Part shown: piece by piece, positions 6,929 to 12,033 of the stretch
Numbering within the stretch: the stretch's first letter is position 1
Layout: each line of letters begins with the position of its first letter
From: a virus
Direction: 5' to 3' (one strand)
IMG/VR virus record: IMGVR_UViG_3300042465_003123
Span: 1 to 21,865 of that record
Length of the DNA: 21,865 nucleotides
Notes under the pieces: generated by a model
What the model was told of the DNA's origin: nothing
The model's database searches: none
What the model saw: only the letters and a program-made list of their open reading frames with translations
Position numbers and translations under genes: made by a program

Positions 6929-7532
6929 AGATCAATACGTAGATGAGCTTACTGACAAGAGACAAATCTATTTGCACCATACTGCAGGTGGACCAGATGC
7001 CCTATCTGTAGCTAAATTCTTTAATCAGAAAGTAGGTAAGGTAGCAACTGCTTTTATCATAGGTTCCAAAGGTACAATAGTGCAGTGCTTCAGCTCCAAA
7101 AATTGGGCTTACCACCTAGGATTAAAACAGGAAGTATTTAGTGAGGTAGGAGTAACTTACAGAGGCTTAGATAGATTATCTGTAGGGATAGAGATCTGCA
7201 ACTATGGCCCATTAACTAAAAGAAACGGCTACTACTATAACTATGTAGGTGGCAAAGTAGATTATACTCAGATAACAATCTTAGACAAACCATACAAAGG
7301 GCATATCTATTGGCAGGCTTATACAGATGCACAAATAGAGAGCACAAGACAGCTTCTAGTGTACCTTTGTGATCAGTATAATATCCCTAGAGATTACTAT
7401 GCTAGCATCTTTGATATTGATAAACGTGCATTGAGGGGAGAAAATGGTATATTTACACACAATAGTGTGAGAAAAGATAAGAGTGATATCTATCCCTGCC
7501 CACGTATGATAGCAATGCTGCAGAACTTATGA
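6885..7532 (+). CDS. N-acetylmuramoyl-L-alanine amidase endolysin
   Basis: A 215-residue Amidase_2/PGRP-type enzyme that cleaves the bond between muramic acid and the peptide stem. Visible landmarks: the first zinc ligand in YLHHTAGG (H31 or H32), AYHLG (77), a conserved Glu in IEICNYG (E103) and the C-terminal ligand block THNSVRKDKSD (H192, D201), with C205 as an alternative third ligand. No signal peptide is seen, so export depends on the holin. The domain fills the whole protein with no separate wall-binding module, as is usual for endolysins of Gram-negative hosts. The start overlaps the holin gene by 44 bases; the stop overlaps the spanin-like gene as ATGA. Confidence 0.9.
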   Translation: MELDITKIIQHRLSKDQYVDELTDKRQIYLHHTAGGPDALSVAKFFNQKVGKVATAFIIGSKGTIVQCFSSKNWAYHLGLKQEVFSEVGVTYRGLDRLSVGIEICNYGPLTKRNGYYYNYVGGKVDYTQITILDKPYKGHIYWQAYTDAQIESTRQLLVYLCDQYNIPRDYYASIFDIDKRALRGENGIFTHNSVRKDKSDIYPCPRMIAMLQNL

Positions 7533-7984
7533 GATACATCCTCCCAATTATAGCACTATGCCTCTTAGGCTCCTGCTCTGATGCTAAAAAAGCACAGTAT
7601 CACTATAAGAAAGCTGTGAGATTTGGCTTAAGCATAGCAAATGATACCATAAAGATTAACACTATAGATAGTGTGGCTGTAATAGTTAATGATACTATTG
7701 TATGGGAGAAATTTATCACCACTAAAGATACTATTATTCAGATCCTAGAGATGCCTAAGACCAGGTATCAGACCAGGATAGAATACAGATACAAAACTAA
7801 GGTCCTAAAACAGGATGTGCTTAAGTATAAGTACATATATAAGGAAGCTAAAGAGCAGCGTAAAGAGGTACAGCTAACTAAGGCTAAGACCAGCTGGAGA
7901 TTATTCTTTATAGGATTTGGCTGTGGGATAGCTCTATTCTTTATTCTTAGATTACTAGATAAACTATACAACCCCTTTAAATAA
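7529..7984 (+). CDS. putative unimolecular spanin (lipoprotein with C-terminal membrane anchor)
   Basis: A 151-residue protein with an N-terminal lipoprotein signal (short charged start, hydrophobic IIALCLL, lipobox LGSC with C16), a soluble periplasmic middle that looks helical and highly charged (about 75-120), and a single transmembrane segment near the C-terminus (about 123-143: WRLFFIGFGCGIALFFILRLL) followed by a short basic tail. This is the outer-membrane lipid anchor plus inner-membrane anchor topology of u-spanins such as T1 gp11, which span the periplasm and fuse the membranes in the last lysis step. It follows holin and endolysin directly (ATGA coupling). No sequence similarity to a known spanin is claimed; the assignment rests on topology and place. 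Confidence 0.75.
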   Translation: MRYILPIIALCLLGSCSDAKKAQYHYKKAVRFGLSIANDTIKINTIDSVAVIVNDTIVWEKFITTKDTIIQILEMPKTRYQTRIEYRYKTKVLKQDVLKYKYIYKEAKEQRKEVQLTKAKTSWRLFFIGFGCGIALFFILRLLDKLYNPFK

Positions 7985-7988
7985 CTTT

Positions 7989-8861
7989 ATGATTAGACAT
8001 GGTAAGAATGTTCACGAACTTGTGTTAACAGGTAGTGAAGTAAAAGTAGCTATTCTTAGTGATTTGCACTGGGATAATCCTCACACTGATAGAGAGCTAA
8101 TTAAGAGGCACCTGGACTACTGTCTAAAAGAGGATATACCTGTGATGATTAATGGTGATATGTTCTGTTTAATGCAGGGGAGGGGAGATAACAGGAGAAA
8201 TAAATCTGATATAAGACCTGAGCACAATAACGCTAGGTATTTAGACTCTATAGTAGAGACAGCTGTAGAGTGGTTCCTACCATACGCTCACATCATTAAA
8301 TTGATAGGATATGGTAACCATGAAACTGCTATAATTAAATTTCAAGAGACTGACATCCTGCAGAGATTTGTAGATATCCTAAACTTTAAAGCAGGATCTA
8401 ATGTGCAGGTAGGAGGTTATGGTGGATGGCTAATAATAAAGCAATCATTAGAGAGCACTACCTCATCTTTTTGCACTAAGATTAAATACTTTCATGGATC
8501 AGGTGGTGGTGGTATAGTTACCAAAGGTGCTATCAATTTAACCAGGGCATTAGAACTATATGAAGGTTTTGATGTATTTGTTATGGGCCATATCCATGAG
8601 AACAGCTGCAGAAATGATGTAAGGGATACAGTAGATCATCACCCACAATCAGGCTATACACTTAAACAAAAACAATTACATCTAATGCTCACAGGAACTT
8701 ATAAAGAGGAGTACGGAGATGGATCTCATGGATGGCATGTAGAGAGAGGTGCACCCATTAAGCCATTAGGTGGTAGAATACTTACTATTAAATGTGTGAG
8801 AGACTCTACCAAAGAAAGAAAAAGTACCAAGTATATAGATAGTATCAAATTTAATATGTAA
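7989..8861 (+). CDS. calcineurin-like metallophosphoesterase
   Basis: A 290-residue enzyme carrying the full metallophosphoesterase motif set: DLH (D25, H27), GD (D57), GNHE (N110, H111), a His in YFHGSGGGG (H169) and GHIH (H201, H203). These residues bind two metal ions that hydrolyse phosphodiester or phosphomonoester bonds. The substrate cannot be told; DNA-end processing (SbcD/Mre11 kin) and cyclic or capped nucleotide hydrolysis (anti-defence) are both open. It lies four bases after the spanin-like gene and before the terminator, so it belongs to the late unit rather than the replication unit, which is noteworthy for a nuclease-like enzyme. No membrane segment or signal peptide is seen. 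Confidence 0.85.
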   Translation: MIRHGKNVHELVLTGSEVKVAILSDLHWDNPHTDRELIKRHLDYCLKEDIPVMINGDMFCLMQGRGDNRRNKSDIRPEHNNARYLDSIVETAVEWFLPYAHIIKLIGYGNHETAIIKFQETDILQRFVDILNFKAGSNVQVGGYGGWLIIKQSLESTTSSFCTKIKYFHGSGGGGIVTKGAINLTRALELYEGFDVFVMGHIHENSCRNDVRDTVDHHPQSGYTLKQKQLHLMLTGTYKEEYGDGSHGWHVERGAPIKPLGGRILTIKCVRDSTKERKSTKYIDSIKFNM

Positions 8862-8896
8862 GTTTGCACTAGGTTAATACGCCCAATGTGTTACCT

Positions 8897-8939
8897 AAGC
8901 CCTCTGCACCTTTGGTTAGTTTAGCAGGGGGTTTTTTTT
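8897..8939 (+). terminator. strong rho-independent terminator ending the late unit
   Basis: AAGCCCTCTGC (8897-8907) pairs with GCAGGGGGTTT (8924-8934), an 11-pair stem with two G-T wobbles and a 16-base loop, followed by eight T (8932-8939). It closes the head-lysis transcription unit and insulates the early control region. Confidence 0.85.
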
Positions 8940-9014
8940 GTCCTAATTATACAAAGATTTGTGACATAATTTTACGGTAAAAGCTAACCACTACCGTAGA
9001 TTTGTAATGTTGCT

Positions 9015-9075
9015 TATAACTAACATAGTAGCTAGAATGGTGGCATAATGTATAATATAACTAACATAATAGCTA
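9015..9075 (+). repeat. direct repeat pair, 20 bases
   Basis: Two copies of TATAACTAACATARTAGCTA, at 9015-9034 (R=G) and 9056-9075 (R=A), with starts 41 bases apart, close to four helical turns, so both copies face the same side of the DNA. They lie upstream of the early promoter, consistent with paired operator sites. Confidence 0.7.
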
Positions 9076-9165
9076 TTTTTTGTCAAGTATATTTAAGGTT
9101 ATCATGTATAAATTCAGGCTATTCCTTTACATTGTTATTTAGAATGATTATAAATTACACTAAAG

Positions 9166-9198
9166 TTGTATACATTTAATTGTTTGTTCGTATATTTG
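9166..9198 (+). promoter_or_regulatory. Bacteroidota-type promoter for the early operon
   Basis: TTG at 9166-9168 and TATATTTG at 9191-9198 with a 22-base spacer fit the Flavobacterium consensus TTG-N17-23-TAnnTTTG. The leader that follows contains AACTAACCA (9212-9220) just before the ATG at 9224, a string shared with the leaders at 12021 and 15890. Confidence 0.7.
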
Positions 9199-9223
9199 CT
9201 TCACTAATTAAAACTAACCAATT

Positions 9224-9403
9224 ATGAACGATCAAAAACAAACAGCTGTTGAGTACCTACTCCAGCAAATTAACTCAGGCACATCCTTTACAGAAGAGAA
9301 ATGGAAGTGCATCTGTGATGTGGCTCTAGCCATGGAGAAATCACAGTTAATATCTGCAGAAATCAAAGCAGTAACACAAATCTACAAAATTCAAAAAAAA
9401 TGA
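9224..9403 (+). CDS. small conserved phage protein, TAVxWL family (early)
   Basis: A 59-residue protein, the first gene of the early operon, with a clear promoter and AACTAACCAA leader. It begins MNDQKQTAVEYLLQQI and has a later AMEKSQLISAEIKAV helix. The paired motifs TAVxxL near the start and (A/I)EKxQI about 30 residues later also occur in the protein at 10032, so the two are probably related. Short proteins of this form are widespread in Bacteroidota phages, with no assigned function that I know of. Helical, soluble, with two Cys (KCIC). Stop and next start overlap (ATGA). Confidence 0.75.
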   Translation: MNDQKQTAVEYLLQQINSGTSFTEEKWKCICDVALAMEKSQLISAEIKAVTQIYKIQKK

Positions 9404-9537
9404 GAAAGAAACTAACCGACCTTGTGTATTACTTTACACCCCTCACAGATGAGCATAGAGACATTTTAAGCACATCTGCTGTGTTTATATTGTTTTGGGT
9501 GAGTGTTTATACCTTAGCTTATATTACTAACCTTTAA
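9400..9537 (+). CDS. very small membrane protein
   Basis: A 45-residue protein with a charged N-terminal half and one hydrophobic segment at about 24-45 (STSAVFILFWVSVYTLAYI). Its start overlaps the previous stop (ATGA), which supports real translation. Function unknown; one of several tiny membrane proteins in this window, which in other phages act in superinfection exclusion or host takeover (inference). Confidence 0.6.
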   Translation: MRKKLTDLVYYFTPLTDEHRDILSTSAVFILFWVSVYTLAYITNL

Positions 9538-9548
9538 AACGCCTTAAA

Positions 9549-9881
9549 ATGGACTTAAGAGATTTAGAAGTACAGAAGTACACAGCATCCTTATGGTATG
9601 AGATTGACCACATTGAATTTATCTTAGATTTTGAGTGGAATTTTGTATCCTATGACATGGAGACAGGTGAGTGCGTAGTAGATGTATCCCTGGAGAAAGG
9701 TGAGCAGTGGTGTAATAACGTATGCCATCCCTTCACCCCTAACAAAGATGAGCTAAAAGAAATAATAACAGCTATTGAGGATTATATCCTAGAGGATCCT
9801 GAGAGATTTAATGTATTAGAATGGGAGGAAGACAATAAAGATTATTGGAACGAACTAAATAACGATAGAGATGACAGATAA
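9549..9881 (+). CDS. early protein of unknown function
   Basis: A 110-residue, very acidic soluble protein rich in Trp, Asp and Glu. It contains alternating strands (HIEFILDFEWNFVSYDMETGECVVDVSLEKGEQW, about 20-53) and a C-terminal helix (DELKEIITAIEDYILED). The acidic composition could mimic DNA or target a host protein, but nothing specific is seen. It is part of the early operon: 11 bases after the previous gene, and overlapping the next by 11 bases in another frame. Confidence 0.65.
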   Translation: MDLRDLEVQKYTASLWYEIDHIEFILDFEWNFVSYDMETGECVVDVSLEKGEQWCNNVCHPFTPNKDELKEIITAIEDYILEDPERFNVLEWEEDNKDYWNELNNDRDDR

Positions 9882-10035
9882 CACAGCACCAGTACCTACC
9901 AACTTTAGCCTACAGACTAAGATGGATTGGTGGAAAAATAAAAAGAGTGAGGGAGATAAAGGGGGGAGCTTCAACTTACAACTTTACCTAGACTACCTCA
10001 GCACATTAGATAATCAAATAAAAAAAGACAAATGA
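9871..10035 (+). CDS. small early protein of unknown function
   Basis: A 54-residue protein starting inside the end of the previous gene and overlapping the next start as ATGA. It has the sequence KMDWWKNKKSEGDKGGSFNLQLYLDYL (about 17-43): a Trp/Lys-rich patch, then an amphipathic helix. No membrane segment. The tight overlaps on both sides and a G-rich Gly-Gly turn support a real gene. Unrecognised. Confidence 0.55.
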   Translation: MTDNTAPVPTNFSLQTKMDWWKNKKSEGDKGGSFNLQLYLDYLSTLDNQIKKDK

Positions 10036-10289
10036 AAACAGCAGTACAATGGTTAAGAAAGGAACTTGAAGAAATACCTAATTATTCAGCTTTTTATACT
10101 AACAATTATGATTGGGTAGATTCAATAATGAATGAGGCTTCAGCAATAGAGAAAGAGCAGATTAAAAGTGCATTCACAAAAGGTGATTTATTTGCAGAAG
10201 ATTACTTTTATCCTGAAAAACCTAACATTTACTGTTCAGAAAATTACTACAACGAAACCTATAAACCTGAAAGCAATGAATCAGTATAG
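10032..10289 (+). CDS. small conserved phage protein, TAVxWL family (second copy)
   Basis: An 85-residue protein starting MKTAVQWLRKELEEI, with ASAIEKEQIKSAF at about 36-48. The TAVxWL and EKEQI motifs match the form seen in the protein at 9224, so this is probably a diverged relative. The C-terminal third is Tyr/Asn/Glu-rich (EDYFYPEKPN..YCSENYYNETY). It uses GAA more than GAG and looks more A/T-rich than neighbouring genes, which may point to separate acquisition. Its stop lies inside the start of the HTH gene. Confidence 0.7.
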   Translation: MKTAVQWLRKELEEIPNYSAFYTNNYDWVDSIMNEASAIEKEQIKSAFTKGDLFAEDYFYPEKPNIYCSENYYNETYKPESNESV

Positions 10290-10473
10290 GATGATGAGAG
10301 TGATAAAGCTGATACAGTTTTTAAAAGTAAAGCCTAGGCCTGTACACTCAATGGCTAGATACTTAGGCATAAGCACTAGATCAGTTTACAGATACTTAAA
10401 GATGTATGAGAAAATTGGCTATGATGTGCAGAGAGATGATAACTATAAATACTACATAAATGAAACGCTTTAA
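10276..10473 (+). CDS. helix-turn-helix DNA-binding protein
   Basis: A 65-residue protein with a winged-helix/HTH_11-like pattern: helix KLIQFLKVK, turn, helix SMARYLGIS, recognition helix TRSVYRYLKMYEKIG, then a short wing YDVQRDDNYKYYI. The frame stays open upstream to 10168, but those codons overlap the previous gene and look non-coding; the ATG at 10276 (or MMR at 10291) fits the domain. It may regulate the early operon or bind the repeats in the control region upstream, which would make it the main candidate for an early repressor. This role is inferred. Confidence 0.7.
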   Translation: MNQYRMMRVIKLIQFLKVKPRPVHSMARYLGISTRSVYRYLKMYEKIGYDVQRDDNYKYYINETL

Positions 10474-10621
10474 AGTAACCTATAACTATTTTGATGGTGG
10501 CAAAAAAAGGATAGCTGTCAGAATACTAGAAGCCCTGGATAGAGACCATGCAATAATGTTAATGGCTATGTGGCCAAAACTAATCTTAAAAGTAGAACAA
10601 TATGAAAGCAGAAGTAATTAG
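10460..10621 (+). CDS. small early protein of unknown function
   Basis: A 53-residue basic protein. It starts in the last codons of the HTH gene and ends 20 bases inside the HNH-like gene, so it fills the gap between them exactly. The pattern VTYNYFDGGKKRIAVRILEALDRDHAIMLM looks like a beta hairpin followed by a helix, a compact fold. No known family is recognised. Confidence 0.6.
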   Translation: MKRFKVTYNYFDGGKKRIAVRILEALDRDHAIMLMAMWPKLILKVEQYESRSN

Positions 10622-11216
10622 AAGGTACCCATTTGAAAGCACTGCTCTAATAGCTAAGGAATTAGGCCTAACAATATCACAGGTGTATAACATAGCTTAT
10701 AGGTATAAGCTGCTAAAGGATCCTCAATATCTAAAGACTGCAGCAAGTGGTAGATATAAGGAAGGGATGAGAAATGGTGAGGCTTTTCAATTTAAAGCAG
10801 GGCATACACCCTACAACAAAGGTAAAAAGATGCCTGCAGAAACTTATGAGAAGGTAAAAAAGGCAATGTTTAAGAAAGGTAATAAGCCTCATAACACTAA
10901 GCCTGAAGGCACCATTAACTTAAGAGCAGATAAGACAGGTAGATTTTACCAATATATCAAAATTAAAGATAGCCACTGGGAGCTCCTGCAGAGATATATA
11001 TGGACTCAGGCTAATGGAGAAATACCAAAAGGATCTGTAGTAAATTTTATAGATGGCAACTATATGAATTGTGATCTAAGCAATTTGCAGTTAAAGACCA
11101 GGGGAGAAATGGCAGTAATGAATAGCATACACAGGTACCCTGCAGAGGTTAGGGATCTAATTAAATTAAACAATAAACTAAAAGCAAAAACAAATGGCAA
11201 ACAACAAACTAAGTGA
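10602..11216 (+). CDS. HNH-like endonuclease/DNA-binding protein with altered HNH motif
   Basis: A 204-residue protein with three parts. Residues 1-40 form an HTH (ALIAKELGLTISQVYNIAYRYKLL). Residues 65-105 carry a Lys/Asn/Gly-rich NUMOD3-like stretch (FKAGHTPYNKGKKM, then FKKGNKPHN). Residues 115-165 match an HNH_3-like core: HWELLQRYIWTQANGEIPKG, then VVNFIDGNYMNCDLSNLQL. The position that is normally the first His of the HNH motif (VVHxxDGN) is Asn (N148), while D151, N153 and N161 are present. It may therefore be a weakened nickase, a DNA-binding remnant or a homing-type enzyme with another metal ligand. It belongs to the early operon. Confidence 0.7.
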   Translation: MKAEVIRRYPFESTALIAKELGLTISQVYNIAYRYKLLKDPQYLKTAASGRYKEGMRNGEAFQFKAGHTPYNKGKKMPAETYEKVKKAMFKKGNKPHNTKPEGTINLRADKTGRFYQYIKIKDSHWELLQRYIWTQANGEIPKGSVVNFIDGNYMNCDLSNLQLKTRGEMAVMNSIHRYPAEVRDLIKLNNKLKAKTNGKQQTK

Positions 11217-11436
11217 TCTAAGAGATCATATTTTCATGGCATTAGAAAGATTAAGTGATGAGGGATTAACAACAGAGCAGGTAATACAAGAGGTGGATAA
11301 GGCAAAAGCAATAGCACAACTCAGTGCTTCTATCATAGCCAGTGCTAAGGTAGAGATAGATTATATAAATGCAGTAGGATTAGTGGATAGTCAAAGTGAG
11401 CTATTCAAATCAGTTAACCCTAAGCTATTATCATGA
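11194..11436 (+). CDS. conserved small phage protein, helical
   Basis: An 80-residue, all-helical protein. The pattern LSDLRDHIFMALERLSDE, then DKAKAIAQLSASIIASAKVEIDYINAVG recurs in many phages next to replication genes, but I know no assigned function. No membrane segment. It overlaps the HNH-like gene by 23 bases and the DnaA-IV-like gene as ATGA. By place it may assist the replication origin; that is inference. Confidence 0.75.
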   Translation: MANNKLSDLRDHIFMALERLSDEGLTTEQVIQEVDKAKAIAQLSASIIASAKVEIDYINAVGLVDSQSELFKSVNPKLLS

Positions 11437-11795
11437 CTAGACTAGAAGAGGTACAATACATCATAGATAAATTTGATCTTAAAGAAAAATGCAGGTATAT
11501 GCCTATACTATATCGGAGATATTACCTATATCATGTACTCCAAAAGGATGGCATGACACTATCTCAGATAGGTAGGCTGTTTAATCAGAGCCATGCAACA
11601 GTTATCAATGGTATGACTAAGCACAATATATACACAAAGCAAAAAGATCCTGCTTATATGCTGCACACAAAAGAGCTCAGAGAGCAGTTTGTACTACCAC
11701 AATATTATAAGCCACTTAAACAGCGTGTTTTGGAGTGCTACACTATTGATAAATTAGAGAAACTTAAAGAGCAGATCAGATGCAATTACTATTAA
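11433..11795 (+). CDS. DnaA domain IV-like DNA-binding protein, candidate origin binder
   Basis: A 120-residue protein with a DnaA C-terminal (domain IV)-like segment at about 30-64: YYLYHVLQKDGMTLSQIGRLFNQSHATVINGMTK. The signature LSxIGxxFxxxHxTV matches that of DnaA (family pattern: LxxIGxxFxRxHxTVxxA), with the recognition helix around NQSHATVINGM. There is no AAA+ domain, so it is only the DNA-contact part. It is the last early gene, and about 10 bases after its stop lies the first (inverted) copy of the origin-like iterons. It may bind those repeats, recruit the replicase or repress the next promoter. The fold call is strong; the target is inferred. Confidence 0.75.
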   Translation: MTRLEEVQYIIDKFDLKEKCRYMPILYRRYYLYHVLQKDGMTLSQIGRLFNQSHATVINGMTKHNIYTKQKDPAYMLHTKELREQFVLPQYYKPLKQRVLECYTIDKLEKLKEQIRCNYY

Positions 11796-11805
11796 AAAAT
11801 GACGC

Positions 11806-11991
11806 TATGACAAATTCTCTTATTAGGGGAGGTTGGGAAACATTTGAAAATTCAAATAATTTTTTTCGTTTTATTTCTCGTCATCTTGTCATAAAATCGC
11901 TAATACTCAATAGCAGTGCGGATTTTGCTAAAAAAAACTTGTCATAAACTTGTCATAAACCCGTCATAAAATACCCTAAACTTGTCATGAT
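11806..11991. other. putative replication origin with 11-base iterons
   Basis: Between the DnaA-IV-like gene and the primase-helicase lies a 238-base gap full of TTGTCATAAA-type repeats. Three copies stand in perfect tandem: CTTGTCATAAA (11938-11948), CTTGTCATAAA (11949-11959), CCCGTCATAAA (11960-11970). Another is at 11885-11895 with a partial copy TCGTCAT at 11878-11884, a fifth CTTGTCATGA at 11981-11990, and an inverted copy TATGACAA at 11806-11813. The 11-base period is about one helical turn. An A/T-rich stretch (AATTCAAATAATTTTTTT, 11850-11867) could serve as an unwinding element. Iterons next to a replicase gene are a standard origin layout. Confidence 0.7.
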
Positions 11992-12013
11992 TAAGAATAA
12001 ATGTGTATATTTA
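11982..12013 (+). promoter_or_regulatory. promoter of the replicase gene, overlapping the last iteron
   Basis: TTG at 11982-11984 sits inside the fifth iteron copy, and TATATTTA at 12006-12013 follows after 21 bases, one base off the TAnnTTTG box. The leader carries AACTAACCAA (12021-12030) just before the ATG. Overlap of the -33 element with an iteron suggests autoregulation by whatever binds the repeats. Confidence 0.6.
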
Positions 12014-12033
12014 CAGCCTAAACTAACCAATAT

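Larger units (their letters stand above)
8940..9223. promoter_or_regulatory. noncoding control region before the early genes
   Basis: With the terminator and 3' flank, the gene-free stretch is about 360 bases. It holds an inverted repeat ACGGTA-N12-TACCGT (8974-8979 and 8992-8997), a 20-base direct repeat TATAACTAACATARTAGCTA (9015-9034 and 9056-9075, one mismatch, 41 bases apart), long AT-rich stretches and the early promoter at 9166-9198. I see no ORF with a convincing start and no tRNA-like fold. The repeats are candidates for regulator binding sites. Confidence 0.6.

Noticed and set aside
10168-10275. N-terminal extension of the HTH gene
   Set aside because: The codons overlap the previous gene in another frame and encode a Lys/Thr-rich string of no known form. 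The HTH domain begins after 10276.
11885-11991. CRISPR array reading of the 11-base repeats
   Set aside because: The repeats are too short and tandem without unique spacers; no cas gene is nearby. An iteron origin fits better.
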